Positions 52,578 through 62,243 are shown, numbered from the stretch's first letter. The stretch is 64,000 bases of DNA from CAJFUR01 sp904420575 (GCA_965119745.1 OZ221973.1:248001-312000), one strand, 5' to 3'. Program-made: numbers and translations. Notes: generated by a model not told the origin, from the letters alone.

Positions 52578-52610
52578 GGCCCTGGCGGTGCCGAAGCACG
52601 CGCCAGGGCC
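52578..52610. terminator. Hairpin between convergent lipase and flavin-reductase genes
   Basis: GGCCCTGGCG (52578-52587) pairs with CGCCAGGGCC (52601-52610), 13-base loop, flanked by AA/TT. It can serve both converging genes. No long T-run. Confidence 0.6.
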
Positions 52611-52682
52611 TTGACGGCCGCGCAGGGAGGGGTCGGGCGGCCAGGGATCGTTGCTCCGGCTGTGCAGCCGGCCTGCCAAAGC

Positions 52683-54449
52683 CTACTTGGACAGGATGTC
52701 GCCGATCAGATAGCCCCACGTCAGCGCACGACCGTTGGAGTTGCCGGCCATGTTGATGGGATAGTCGATGGCGTAGAGGTCGCCCGAGGCGTTGCCGATG
52801 GCGTACAGGCCTTCGATGGGCTGCTTCTCAGCCGTGAGCACCTGCAGGTCCGTGTTCACCTTGAGGCCGCCCACGATGGCCAGCAGGGCCACGCCCACCT
52901 TGGCCGCGTAGAACGGTGCCTTCTCCACGGGGAACAGGTATTCGGCCTGCTTGTGGAAGTCGTCGTCGGCGCCGGCTGCCACCAGTTCGTTGTAGCGCGC
53001 CACCGATTCCTTCAGCTTTTCCACCGGGATGCCCGTCTTTTCCGCCAGCTCTTCCAGCGTGTCGGCCTTGAACACCTTGCCGTCGTCGGCTTCCAGGCCC
53101 GTGTTCACGAAGTCGATGTAGTCCTGCGCCACGAACGGATCGCCCACGTTGCCGCCCATGATGTCCCAGAACATCCCGCCGCCGCCCGAGAACTCGAGCG
53201 TCTTGACGTTCTGCTCGCCGAAGTCGGCGTCGAAGATGGACCACGCGATGTCGTCGGTCTGGTGCATGACGTTCATGGACTTGCCCTGCACCCACGTGGC
53301 CTCGTTCATGAAGCGCTCGCCTTCCATGTTCAGGAACATGAACGCCCCATGGAACTGCAGCCCTGCCTGCGGATGCAGCATGAGCGGGAACGGGCCGTCC
53401 TGCACGGCACCGCCAGCCCACAGGCCCATCTTGATGCCGTCGCCCGTGGAGTAGCCCACCGGCGTGTTCTGGCATTCCAGCACGTGGTGCACGTTCTCTT
53501 CGCAGTAGTAGTCCACCATTTCCGGGTCGTCATGGATGCCGCCCGTGGCGATGACCACGCCCTTCTTCGCCTTGAACAGAAGGACCTTGCCGTCCTTGTC
53601 GGTGGCGAACACGCCGGTGACCTTGTCGCCTTCCTTCAGCAGCTGCGTCGCCGTGGTCTGGAACAGGTAGGTGGCGGGCTTTTCGTGCTTGGAGGCGTCC
53701 TGCGAGTCCACGTACAGCACGTTCGTCGCCTGGAAGTAGCTGCACTCGGACGGCCACTCCGGCGTGGCGTCGGTCTTGTGGAGCTGGTGGTACGAGAACG
53801 ATTCGGGGATGATGGCCTTCGGCGCGTAGGCGCGGAACGAGTCAGGCTCCACGCCGTATTCGGCCGCCTTGTCGATGAGCCAGTCGCCCGCCTCGCCCGA
53901 CTTGTTGAACCACAGGGACACCAGCGCCTCGTTCACGCGGCTGCCGCAGCTGCGCACCCACAGGTGCTGGGCCTTGGGGATGTCCACCATGAGGTCTTGA
54001 CCGATGGATTCGCCGTAGGCCTTCGTGAACTTCGTGTTGCACAGGCCGATGCCGCCGCCGCGTCCCTGCACGGTTTCCAGCTTTTCCAGGACGATGGCCT
54101 GCAGGCCGTGGTCGGCACACGATGCCGCCGCCGCGCAGCCCGCGTTGCCGGCGCCCAGGATGACGACGTCGGCTTCCTGCACCTCGGCCGCGTCGCTTTC
54201 GGCAAGCGGCGCAGGCGGCGTGAGGAACGACGGGTTCTGGATGCGGCCGTAGCCCATGGACGTGGGGCCCTGCCCGCCGCCGAAGCCGATGGCTTCGGGC
54301 TGGTCGGCAGAACCGTTGCCTGCCGACGCATCAGCGGCGCCCGGACTCGACGGTGCGCAGCCGGCAAGCCCCGCAGCACCGGCAGCCAAGGCGGCCGTGG
54401 CGCCCAGGCCCAAGAACGAACGGCGCGAAAGCGCGCTTTTCTCTGACAT
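52683..54449 (-). CDS. Tat-exported lipoprotein FAD-dependent reductase (fumarate reductase-like)
   Basis: 588 residues. SRRSFLGLGATAALAA is a Tat signal ending in a lipobox (GLAGC), so the enzyme is anchored outside the membrane. The FAD-binding fold follows (VVILGAGNAGCAAAASCADH) and the substrate-domain stretch ATGGIHDDPEMV. The C-terminal FAD part reads LYAIGNASGDLYAIDYPINM. Related to the flavoprotein of fumarate/urocanate reductases, of which this bacterial family encodes many, each for a different electron acceptor. The natural acceptor cannot be told. It is divergent from a multi-TM LuxR regulator. Confidence 0.92.
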   Translation of the reverse strand: MSEKSALSRRSFLGLGATAALAAGAAGLAGCAPSSPGAADASAGNGSADQPEAIGFGGGQGPTSMGYGRIQNPSFLTPPAPLAESDAAEVQEADVVILGAGNAGCAAAASCADHGLQAIVLEKLETVQGRGGGIGLCNTKFTKAYGESIGQDLMVDIPKAQHLWVRSCGSRVNEALVSLWFNKSGEAGDWLIDKAAEYGVEPDSFRAYAPKAIIPESFSYHQLHKTDATPEWPSECSYFQATNVLYVDSQDASKHEKPATYLFQTTATQLLKEGDKVTGVFATDKDGKVLLFKAKKGVVIATGGIHDDPEMVDYYCEENVHHVLECQNTPVGYSTGDGIKMGLWAGGAVQDGPFPLMLHPQAGLQFHGAFMFLNMEGERFMNEATWVQGKSMNVMHQTDDIAWSIFDADFGEQNVKTLEFSGGGGMFWDIMGGNVGDPFVAQDYIDFVNTGLEADDGKVFKADTLEELAEKTGIPVEKLKESVARYNELVAAGADDDFHKQAEYLFPVEKAPFYAAKVGVALLAIVGGLKVNTDLQVLTAEKQPIEGLYAIGNASGDLYAIDYPINMAGNSNGRALTWGYLIGDILSK

Positions 54450-54552
54450 GAATCCTCCTTTTGTGCGATGTGGGCGGCAGCCCTGCCTTCCGCCCGCGAC
54501 TTTCCCTTGAGCCGCCCACTCACCTTACGCCGCAGTGCCGTCGTGGCGCAGC

Positions 54553-54605
54553 GCAGGAACCCTGCTATTTCGGGGGAACCCGGAAAATGGCAGGGTTCCT
54601 GCCAT
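54553..54605. promoter_or_regulatory. Two palindromes in the flavin reductase/LuxR intergenic region
   Basis: GCAGG-AAC-CCTGC (54553-54565) and ATGGCAGG-GTT-CCTGCCAT (54587-54605) share the core GCAGG-N3-CCTGC; centres are 37 bases apart, near 3.5 helical turns. They lie in the 255-base gap between divergent genes, so they are candidate binding sites for the LuxR protein encoded next to them. Confidence 0.6.
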
Positions 54606-54704
54606 GCCTTTTTGCTGGGAAAACACACGCACTCATAGTATTCTGTGTGCGAGCAGCCAGCGCCTCGCGCGCTTCGTCACGGCTTTCAGCCTGGGGAGGG
54701 CATC

Positions 54705-56183
54705 ATGGGCAAAGGAAAAGAACGCGGGGATCTTCACGCGCCAGCACGCCTCCAGGATTCGCGGGGCGCACGCCAAGGCGCAACCGGTCGCGGCGACGCC
54801 GAACGGGCGCCGTTTTCGTTCCGGCTTCTGGGCATAGGGTTCTGGCAGGCATGGTGGATGCTCGTGCTGTGCACCTCGTTGGTGCTGCCCTCCGGATCCA
54901 CGCTCATGGGCGTGCGCGCGAGCGCCTGGACCTTGCTGTTCACGTCGGCTGGGTTCGTGGTTGCAGCCTTGCTGTCGTTTCGCCAGGGACCGTTCGTCGA
55001 ACGCGCGAACATGTTCCCCGTAGCCGGCGCGCTCTGCGGCGGGGGGACCGCCCTGTGCCTGCTTCTGCGCGCAGTGGCGCCCGGCGACGCGCTTTCGGCT
55101 CTGTTTCTGGCGGCTTTGCTGATAGCGGCGTTCGGCAATGCGTTCTTGCTGGTCATGTGGGGAGAGCTGTGGGCCACGCTGGCAACCGACCGCGTGAGCC
55201 AGTACCTGCTTTCCTCGTATGCGTTCGCCTTCGTCCTGTTTTTCGGCGTGCAGGCGCTGCCTTCCGCGGCGGCTGCCGCAATCGTGTGCCTTTTGCCCGT
55301 GGTGTCCTGCGCCATCCTGCATGCTTCGCGCAGCGAGACGCGGCGAGGGCCCACGACGGCCGAATTCGCCGTGGACCGGCCGTTGGTAGCCAAGGCGGTG
55401 GTGGCCGTGGTGGCCGCCGGTCTGGCCTACGGCGTGGCCGAGTCGTTCTACGCGAACGCCGTCGCCCCCAACGTCACCGTGAGCCGCGGCGACTTCTGGG
55501 TGGCGGGCGCCGGCTTCATCGCCTTGGCCATCTACATTGGCATCGAACGGCCGGCTGCCAGCCCTATCGCCATATTCCGGCCCATCGTGCCCGCGCTTTC
55601 GGTGGGGCTCATCCTGTTCGCCGTGCTGCCGCCCGCGCAGGCTTACCTAGGAAACGGGTTGGTGATACTGGGAGGGTACTGCGTGGACATCGCCATCATG
55701 CTGGTGTCCGCCGACCTGGCGTTCAGGGCGAAGCGGTCGGTAGCGCTGTCCTTTTCCTGCTCCATCCTGGTGTTGCGGCTGGCCACCATTGCCGGCTTGG
55801 GCTTCGTGGACGTGATGGTGCAGGCCGGCGTTCTGGGGCCAAGCGACCAGACGTGGCTTTTGGCCGCACTCGCCATCCTGGTGATCGTGGCAGGCACGCT
55901 CGTGTTCTCCCAAAGCGACCTGCAGCGCTTCTACCAGCCGCAACCCACCGTGCCACGCAGTCAGGACCTGGAGGAGCGCTGTGCGGTCGTGGCGGCGCAG
56001 TGCGGCATCACGGCGCGCGAGACCGAAGTTCTGGTGCTGCTGGCCAGTGGCAGGAACGTGCCCTACCTGTGCAAGGAGCTCTGCATAGCCGAAAGCACCG
56101 CGCGCCACCACGTAGGCAGCATCTACCGCAAGCTGGGCGTCTTCGACCGCCAAGGCATGCTGGACGTCATCCTGCAGGAGTAG
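54705..56183 (+). CDS. Multi-TM LuxR-family transcriptional regulator
   Basis: 492 residues from ATG 54705 (GGGGAGGG upstream). About twelve membrane helices (for example FWQAWWMLVLCTSLVLPSGS and AFVLFFGVQALPSAAAAAIV) followed by a C-terminal LuxR HTH (ITARETEVLVLLASGRNVPY, LCKELCIAESTARHHVGSIY). Such membrane-bound regulators are typical of Eggerthellaceae and sit beside acceptor reductases. It probably senses the acceptor of the divergent reductase. Confidence 0.9.
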   Translation: MGKGKERGDLHAPARLQDSRGARQGATGRGDAERAPFSFRLLGIGFWQAWWMLVLCTSLVLPSGSTLMGVRASAWTLLFTSAGFVVAALLSFRQGPFVERANMFPVAGALCGGGTALCLLLRAVAPGDALSALFLAALLIAAFGNAFLLVMWGELWATLATDRVSQYLLSSYAFAFVLFFGVQALPSAAAAAIVCLLPVVSCAILHASRSETRRGPTTAEFAVDRPLVAKAVVAVVAAGLAYGVAESFYANAVAPNVTVSRGDFWVAGAGFIALAIYIGIERPAASPIAIFRPIVPALSVGLILFAVLPPAQAYLGNGLVILGGYCVDIAIMLVSADLAFRAKRSVALSFSCSILVLRLATIAGLGFVDVMVQAGVLGPSDQTWLLAALAILVIVAGTLVFSQSDLQRFYQPQPTVPRSQDLEERCAVVAAQCGITARETEVLVLLASGRNVPYLCKELCIAESTARHHVGSIYRKLGVFDRQGMLDVILQE

Positions 56184-56228
56184 GCCGTTGGCTGGTTTTC
56201 GTGTCGCGGGTACGGGAAAACGAAGTCG

Positions 56229-56237
56229 TGCTATACT
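56229..56237 (+). promoter_or_regulatory. Extended -10 promoter before the radical-SAM remnant/menG
   Basis: TGCTATACT with no good -35. It sits 11 bases before the remnant's ATG and may now serve menG, which has no other clear promoter. Confidence 0.5.
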
Positions 56238-56247
56238 TTTCCGTCGC

Positions 56248-56487
56248 ATGCAAACCCTCGACATGACATACATCCATGCGCCCGCGACGTACGACTTCCG
56301 CGAGCGTTCCATCATGTACAGGCCCGTGTCCGACATGGTGCCGTCCACGCCCATCTTCGAGATGTACCCGCTGGGGCTCACCACGCTGTGCGAGTACCTG
56401 GAACGCCACGGGCTGCGCGCCCGCATCTACAACCTGGCGTCCATGATGCTGCACAAGAAGAACTTCGACGTGGAGAATCCCCTATGA
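56248..56487 (+). pseudogene. N-terminal remnant of a B12-binding radical SAM protein
   Basis: 79 residues from ATG 56248, starting MQTLDMTYIHAPATYDFRER. VPSTPIFEMYPLGLTTLCEY, then LERHGLRARIYNLASMML, matches the N-terminal cobalamin-binding domain of radical SAM proteins (usually 450-600 residues). The frame stops at 56487, 12 bases before a MITE-like element, and no radical SAM core (CxxxCxxC) follows. So the gene appears truncated by deletion or insertion. Confidence 0.72.
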
Positions 56488-56498
56488 GGCGCCTTCGC

Positions 56499-56637
56499 GG
56501 TAAAAAATCATCGATCTGCGAGGATTTCGGAGGCGTTTTCGGCCTTTTGGGCTTTCCGCGTTTGGAAAACCCCAGGTTGCGAAAATTCACCATGCGAGAG
56601 CAAGGGCAAAAAGCTCGCAAATCCGTTATTTTTTGCC
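56499..56637. repeat. Second MITE-like element with imperfect 25-bp inverted repeats
   Basis: 56499-56523 and 56613-56637 are inverted repeats (about 20 of 25 matching). It shares A-C/A-CGGAT-A/T-TGCGAG at its end and AAACCCCAGGT inside with the element at 15630-15806. It lies in the 343-base gap between the radical-SAM remnant and menG. 56638-56830 shows nothing else. Confidence 0.62.
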
Positions 56638-56830
56638 ATTGCGGGAAGTCATCGCGTCAGGAAGCGGAAGTCAGCGGATGCCATTGGCGTTTGGATGGAC
56701 CTCCCGCACGCACCCGCGCACTCCTCGCGCACGCGCGCTCGCTCCCAGCGCGGGCATGCGCCCTGGGAGCGGCCCGCGCCGCCCGAAGCCTCTCCTGCCC
56801 CGCGCCCGCCCGCGACAACGGAGCGCGCCC

Positions 56831-57580
56831 ATGAGCATCGACACCGCCACCGGCAAAGAAGCGCCCGCAGAGATATCATCCGAGCGCGTGAAGGACATCT
56901 TCTCGTCCATCGCGAAAAAGTACGAGCGGTTCAACGCCGTGTCGAGCTTCGGCGCCTACAAGGCATGGCTCGCCGGCATGATGCGGCAGGCCCCCATCAA
57001 AGCGGACGCCGACGTGCTCGACATCGCGGGCGGCACGGGCGACGTGACGTTCACCGTGGCGCGCGCGAAGCACCCGCGCCACATCCAGTGCACCGACCTG
57101 GTGAACGAGATGCTCGACGTGGCGCGCGCCCACTATGCCGACGGCGCGGCGGACGGCGTGCCCGTGGACTTCGAGGTGGTGGACGCGCAGGACATCCCCT
57201 ATGCCGACGCGTCGTACGACGCCGTGACCATGGCGTACGGCATCCGCAACATGCCCGACCGGCCCCGTGCGCTCGCCGAGATGTTCCGCGTGCTCAAGCC
57301 CGGCGGGGCGCTCGTGTGCCTGGAGTTCTCCACGCCGCCGAACGCCGTGTGGCGCGCGCTGTACAACTTCTACCTCAAGCACCTCATCCCGTTCTGGGGC
57401 GGGCTCATCACGGGCGACCGCGAGGGATTCGTGTACCTGGCGCGCTCCATCAAGGCATTCCCCGACCAGCAGGGCCTGGCCGACCTGATGCGCGACGCCG
57501 GGTTCGCAGATGTGGCCTGGAAGAACTATACCGGCGGCATCGCCGCCGTCCACGTGGCAAAGAAACCCGAGGAAGCGTAG
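56831..57580 (+). CDS. menG: Demethylmenaquinone methyltransferase (UbiE/MenG)
   Basis: 249 residues. SAM-dependent methylation in the last step of menaquinone synthesis. VKDIFSSIAKKYERFNAVSS, then VLDIAGGTGDVTFTVARA (SAM-binding), FEVVDAQDIPYADASYDAVT and YGIRNMPDRPRALAEMFRVL are family motifs. ATG at 56831; the ribosome site is weak. It supplies the quinone pool needed by the membrane reductases here. Confidence 0.94.
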   Translation: MSIDTATGKEAPAEISSERVKDIFSSIAKKYERFNAVSSFGAYKAWLAGMMRQAPIKADADVLDIAGGTGDVTFTVARAKHPRHIQCTDLVNEMLDVARAHYADGAADGVPVDFEVVDAQDIPYADASYDAVTMAYGIRNMPDRPRALAEMFRVLKPGGALVCLEFSTPPNAVWRALYNFYLKHLIPFWGGLITGDREGFVYLARSIKAFPDQQGLADLMRDAGFADVAWKNYTGGIAAVHVAKKPEEA

Positions 57581-57722
57581 CCGCGAACAGCAGCCCTCCC
57601 CTGCCGTGTTCCGCAGCAGCCGAAGCCGCGCCCTTCCGGGCCTGGCGCCCGCTGCCCCGCGCCCGCGCGCACCAGGTGGCGCCTGCCCCAGATGGTGGGC
57701 AGCACCAGTCGGCGCGGCAGGC

Positions 57723-58430
57723 CTATTCCACGCGCAGCATGCGGTAGCCGACGCCTACGTGGGTCTGGATATAGACGGGATTGGCCGGGTCCGGCTCGAT
57801 CTTCTTGCGCAGCGTGGCCATGAACACGCGCAAGGACGAGCGATCGGACGCGAGGGCGCTGCCCCACACCTCCTTGAGCAGGTAGTTGTGCGTGAGCACC
57901 TTGCCGGTGTTGCGTGCGAGCAGGCAGAGCAGCTTGTACTCCGAAGGCGTGAGATGCACTTCCTCGCCGTCACGCGTGACGCAGGCCGCAGCGTAGTCGA
58001 TCCGCAATGCGCCGTTCTCGTACACGGCCTCTTCGGGACCGCCTTGCAGCACGCGCTCGCGCTCCAGGCGGCGAAGGGCGACGCGCACGCGGGCGAGCAG
58101 CTCCTCTACCGAGAACGGCTTCACCAGGTAGTCGTCGGCGCCGGCGTCGAGGGCCGCCACCTTGTCGGCGTCCTCCAGGCGCGCAGACAGCACGATGACC
58201 GGCAACGCCGACCAGCCCCTCAACGAACGGATAACGTCCACGCCGTCGCCATCTGGCAGTCCCAGATCCAAGATGGCCAGATCGGGCGCCTGCGACGACA
58301 GCTCCAGAAGCGCCTGCGTCGCGGTCTTGGCCTCGCGCACCGCATAGCCGTGCATGTCGAGCGTCGTCGTGACCAGGCGCCGCACGGCGGCGTCGTCTTC
58401 CACCACGAGTATCCGGTATCCTTCAGCCAT
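57723..58430 (-). CDS. kdpE: KDP operon response regulator KdpE
   Basis: 235 residues from ATG 58430. Receiver domain YRILVVEDDAAVRRLV with phospho-Asp in LAILDLGLPDGDG, and a winged-helix output domain (LTPSEYKLLCLLARNTGKVL, GVGYRMLRVE). OmpR-type. It overlaps the kdpD stop by 8 bases. It activates potassium-uptake genes. Confidence 0.94.
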   Translation of the reverse strand: MAEGYRILVVEDDAAVRRLVTTTLDMHGYAVREAKTATQALLELSSQAPDLAILDLGLPDGDGVDVIRSLRGWSALPVIVLSARLEDADKVAALDAGADDYLVKPFSVEELLARVRVALRRLERERVLQGGPEEAVYENGALRIDYAAACVTRDGEEVHLTPSEYKLLCLLARNTGKVLTHNYLLKEVWGSALASDRSSLRVFMATLRKKIEPDPANPVYIQTHVGVGYRMLRVE

Positions 58431-61365
58431 GCGCCTCCTCCGTCCGTTCCTCGCCGCCCGCCGCAGGCGGCTGCGGCTGACCCGCCGGCACCTCCTGACG
58501 CGGGCCCTCTTCGCACAACTCCGCCGCAGGCGGCTGCGGCAGCTCTTCCACCTTCCCCTGCGGCAGGCCTTCTTCCCGCCGCTCCGCCCCCATGACGCTT
58601 GCAGCGTCCACGGCCGGCAAGACGAACGAGAACTCGCAGCCATGAGGCGTCACATTGCGGACGTCAAGCCGCCCGCCGTGCACCTCCACGATGGAGCGGC
58701 TCAGCGGCAAGCCCAGTCCCATGCCGCGCTTGAAGTCGCCGCTCTTGCCGCTCGGTCTGCCGGTGGATCCATTGTAGAACAGGTCGAAGATGTGTCGGCG
58801 GTCCTCTTCGGAAAGGCCCGGACCTTCGTCGGTCACCGCCACGCGCACGCACGCCGCATCCCCCTCGTGGGCGGCGCGTGCCGTCACGACGACGCGTCCT
58901 TCCGGCGGCGAATAGGAAAGCGCGTTGTTCACCAGGTTCACTACCACCTGGATGATCAGGCGTGCGTCCATGTCCGCCATCAGCAGCTCGTCTGCCACGT
59001 CCACCTGCACGCGCCCTTCGCCCGCCCGGCGATCAATGTGCGCGAGCGCCTCGCGCACCACGTCGGCCACCAGTTCGGGCTGACGGTTGATTTCCACGGT
59101 GCCGTTGTCGATGCGCGTGATGGACAGCAGGTTCTCCACGAGCGCGATCAGCCATTGCGCATCGTCGTGTATGTCGCGGTACAGGCGCTCGCGCTGGGCG
59201 CGCTCCATGCCCTCGCCATCCATCAAAAGCATGTCGGCATCTCCGGAAATGCTGGTGAGCGGCGTACGCAGGTCGTGCGAAATGGTGCGGAGCAGGTTGG
59301 AGCGCAGCGTCTCCTTCTCCACCTTCACCTCCATGGCGCGGCGCTCTTCGGCCGACACGATCTGCTCGGCCGCCTGTCCGCATTCGCCCACGATCATGAG
59401 CAGCAGGTTCTTCTCGAACGCGCCGAAATCATCGTTGCTGTCGGCGTCGTTCATCAGAATGCCGCAAACGCCGTACACGGTGTTCTTGGCCGCAACGGGA
59501 AGGTACAGGCAGCGCGCATCGACCAGGGTGTCAGTGGTGGCGCCGGCGCGTTCGTTGTTCGAGGCGACCCAAAACGCCACGGCCGCTTCGGCAGAAGAGG
59601 CAAGGCTGGCCTGAGCCGGCGAGGCAAAGGTGGCTTCGGTCATGGCAGATCCCTTTGTCCCGGGCGCGTCATAGACCTCCGGCTTCTCCAAGTGCCCTTC
59701 GGATCCGACGCGGTACATGACGACCGGACGATTGACCAGCTTGATGATCTGCCCAGCAGCCAAGCGGAAACAGGATTCGAGGTCGGGCGCAGACTGAATG
59801 GTGCGGCTCGACTCCAGAAGCACCTCCATGCGATAAGCGCGTCGGGCCGTGCTCTCGGTCTGGCTTTTCATCCGCACGGCAAGCGACGTCGCCAACAACG
59901 TCCCCAAGAGCAGGAAGCCGAAGACGAATGGGTAGTTCAGGCCGTAGGCATGCAAGGTGAAACGGGGCATCGTGAAGAAGAAGTTGTAGGCGAACATGCT
60001 GCCTATTGACACCAGAACCGCGAAAAAGAACCCGTCGGCCTTGGTCGCAAACAGGAGAGCAACCAGCAAATAGAGCGTGAGAATGACCGAACTGGCCATG
60101 TTCAGCGAATAGATGAGCATGCCGAGGATGGTTGCCAACACCACGGCGGCCACTGCCTTCCAAACGTCGCCCAACGTGATGCGCAGGCCACGCTCCTCGC
60201 GCAGCCTTCCGTACTGGGCGGGAAGGTCTTTGATGGAAACGACGTCCACTATGGGGCCGTGAACCAGGCGCGTGAGGCGGTTCACCAGGCCCTCGCGGCC
60301 GAACAGCCCCATGCGGAACCCGGACGAAGAATTGCCTACCACCACGTGTGTGACACCGGCCGTTTCGGCATATTGCGCAATCTGCCGCGCTATGTCGTCC
60401 CCATGCAGGGTGACCACGTGGGCGCCCAGCTCTTCTGCCAGATCGACGTTCGAGCGCAAGGCGCCGCGCTGCGCCGACGTAAACTTCTCGCTGCGAGACG
60501 TCTCCACGATCAGCGCCGTGAAGGAGCCCCGGTACGCCTCGGCCATGTTCGCCGCCGCGCGAATGGCCTTCACGTTGCCCGCATCCTCCGTCACATACAC
60601 CAGCACGTCTTCGCCCGCCTCAACCCGCTGGCCCGCCCCAGAGGTTTCAGCCTTGCGGGAGAGGCGCTCGGCCATGCGGCGCAGGGCGATCTCGCGCAAG
60701 GCTGCCAGGTTCTTCTGCGTGAAGAAATTGGCAAGGGCCGTCTGGGCGCGGGAGGGCAGGTAGATCTTGCCCGCCTCGAGGCGCTCTATGAGGTCGTCCG
60801 GCTCGATGTCCACCAGTTCCACGGACGCCGCCTCGTCGAACACGCGGTCGGGAATGCGTTCGTTCACCATGACGTGCGTGATGGCGGCTATCTTGTCGTT
60901 CAGGCTTTCGAGATGCTGGACGTTCACCGTGGTGAACACGTTTATGCCCGCACGGAGCAGCTCCTCCACGTCCTGGTAGCGCTTACGGTGGCGACTTCCG
61001 GGAGCATTCGTGTGGGCGAACTCGTCGACGAGCACTATTTGGGGATGACGCTCCAGCACGGCGTCGAGATCGAACTCCTTGAGCAGTATGCCGCGATGGC
61101 GCACTTCGAACGGCGGAATCTGCTCGAGCCCGTCCACCAGCGCCATGGTGTCGGCACGCGTATGGGGCTCCACGTAACCCACCACGACGTCGAAACCCTT
61201 TGCCAGCACCTCGTGGGCCTCTTCCAGCATGGCGTACGTCTTGCCCACGCCGGCGGCATAGCCGAAGAAGATCTTGAGTTTTCCTCGCGTATCGCCCTCT
61301 GCCGCCTCGGCCTCGACGATCTGCCTGAGAATGGCGTCGGGATCCCGTTTTGCTTCGTAGTCCAT
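58423..61365 (-). CDS. kdpD: Sensor kinase KdpD
   Basis: 980 residues from ATG 61365. Layout: N-terminal KdpD domain with Walker A (GYAAGVGKTYAMLEEAHEVL) and VDEFAHTNAPGSRHRKR, a Usp-like domain, four membrane helices around residue 430-520, a GAF-like region, and the kinase core (RTISHDLRTPLTSISGDADM, GPGLSEEDRRHIFDLFY, GMGLGLPLSRSIV). It senses potassium limitation and phosphorylates KdpE. The end has a Pro/Glu-rich tail. Confidence 0.95.
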   Translation of the reverse strand: MDYEAKRDPDAILRQIVEAEAAEGDTRGKLKIFFGYAAGVGKTYAMLEEAHEVLAKGFDVVVGYVEPHTRADTMALVDGLEQIPPFEVRHRGILLKEFDLDAVLERHPQIVLVDEFAHTNAPGSRHRKRYQDVEELLRAGINVFTTVNVQHLESLNDKIAAITHVMVNERIPDRVFDEAASVELVDIEPDDLIERLEAGKIYLPSRAQTALANFFTQKNLAALREIALRRMAERLSRKAETSGAGQRVEAGEDVLVYVTEDAGNVKAIRAAANMAEAYRGSFTALIVETSRSEKFTSAQRGALRSNVDLAEELGAHVVTLHGDDIARQIAQYAETAGVTHVVVGNSSSGFRMGLFGREGLVNRLTRLVHGPIVDVVSIKDLPAQYGRLREERGLRITLGDVWKAVAAVVLATILGMLIYSLNMASSVILTLYLLVALLFATKADGFFFAVLVSIGSMFAYNFFFTMPRFTLHAYGLNYPFVFGFLLLGTLLATSLAVRMKSQTESTARRAYRMEVLLESSRTIQSAPDLESCFRLAAGQIIKLVNRPVVMYRVGSEGHLEKPEVYDAPGTKGSAMTEATFASPAQASLASSAEAAVAFWVASNNERAGATTDTLVDARCLYLPVAAKNTVYGVCGILMNDADSNDDFGAFEKNLLLMIVGECGQAAEQIVSAEERRAMEVKVEKETLRSNLLRTISHDLRTPLTSISGDADMLLMDGEGMERAQRERLYRDIHDDAQWLIALVENLLSITRIDNGTVEINRQPELVADVVREALAHIDRRAGEGRVQVDVADELLMADMDARLIIQVVVNLVNNALSYSPPEGRVVVTARAAHEGDAACVRVAVTDEGPGLSEEDRRHIFDLFYNGSTGRPSGKSGDFKRGMGLGLPLSRSIVEVHGGRLDVRNVTPHGCEFSFVLPAVDAASVMGAERREEGLPQGKVEELPQPPAAELCEEGPRQEVPAGQPQPPAAGGEERTEEAHG

Positions 61366-61432
61366 GATTCCACCCACTGTCGGTTCGATGCCGCCACCAT
61401 GATAGCACGGCAGGGCGACCTGCATGCAAACA

Positions 61433-61488
61433 GCCCCGCCCTTCTTCCCAGGCGCCGGAGGGGAGGCGTCCAGGAAGAAGGGCGGGGC
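61433..61488. terminator. Long GC-rich hairpin between kdpC and kdpD
   Basis: A 16-bp perfect inverted repeat (61433-61448 with 61473-61488), loop of 24. It lies in the 269-base gap after kdpC. No T-run; it may attenuate or stabilise rather than terminate. Confidence 0.55.
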
Positions 61489-61634
61489 CAAAGGCCAAGA
61501 AGCCTTGCCGGAGGCTTCCGCTTCCGCCCTTGCCAGGGCCTTTGCCGCAGCCGCGCTGCGGCGGCTTCCCGCACGACCGCAGCGGCCACGGCCTCCCGCG
61601 CGGCGGCTTCCTGCGCGGCCCCAGCGCCGCGGCC

Positions 61635-62243
61635 CTATTCCACAGGCAGGATGCCGTCAAGCATCAGGTTCACCTTGAGCACGTTGACGCGCTCGTCGCC
61701 CAAAACGCCGAACTGAAGAGGCTCCGTGCAGGCGTCGATGATGGCCCTGATCTCCTCGGCAGACTTGCCGGTGGTCCTCACCAGACGCTCCACCTGGTAT
61801 TCGGCGGCCGCCGGAGAGATGTGCGGGTCGAAGCCGCTGCCCGAATTGGTTACCAGGTCACTGGGAATCGGCTCGTCGCCCTTTTCGGGATGGGCAGCCT
61901 TGATGGCGTCGATGCGCTCCTGCACCGTTTCGGCGAACTCGTCGCTCGCGGGACTCTTGTTGGAGGCGCCGTACCACAGGACGTCGTCGCCTTCGTCGTC
62001 GGTGAACGTGCCCACCGACGGGTTCATCGCGCGGCCCCACAGGTGCGTGTCGTCGGTGAACCGCTGGCCCACCAGTTCGCTGCCGTATGCCGTGCCATCG
62101 ACTTCAATGATGGAGCCGTTGGCCTGATGAGGGAAGATGAGCTGCGCAAGGCCCGTGCACACCGCAGTGTAGATCACGCCGCAAAGCACGGTCGTCACCA
62201 CGAAGAACAGTGCCGCGCTTCCCCACGTCTTCGCTTTTTTCAT
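61635..62243 (-). CDS. kdpC: Potassium-transporting ATPase KdpC
   Basis: 202 residues from ATG 62243 (GAAAGGAAC upstream). One N-terminal membrane helix, then SELVGQRFTDDTHLWGRAMN, LVTNSGSGFDPHISPAAAEY and VNLMLDGILPVE are classic KdpC. It stabilises the KdpFABC complex. It follows kdpB by 141 bases. Confidence 0.95.
   Translation of the reverse strand: MKKAKTWGSAALFFVVTTVLCGVIYTAVCTGLAQLIFPHQANGSIIEVDGTAYGSELVGQRFTDDTHLWGRAMNPSVGTFTDDEGDDVLWYGASNKSPASDEFAETVQERIDAIKAAHPEKGDEPIPSDLVTNSGSGFDPHISPAAAEYQVERLVRTTGKSAEEIRAIIDACTEPLQFGVLGDERVNVLKVNLMLDGILPVE

Noticed and set aside
54461..56266. 601-residue frame overlapping the LuxR regulator
   Set aside because: Out-of-frame shadow; the LuxR frame has the membrane helices and HTH.
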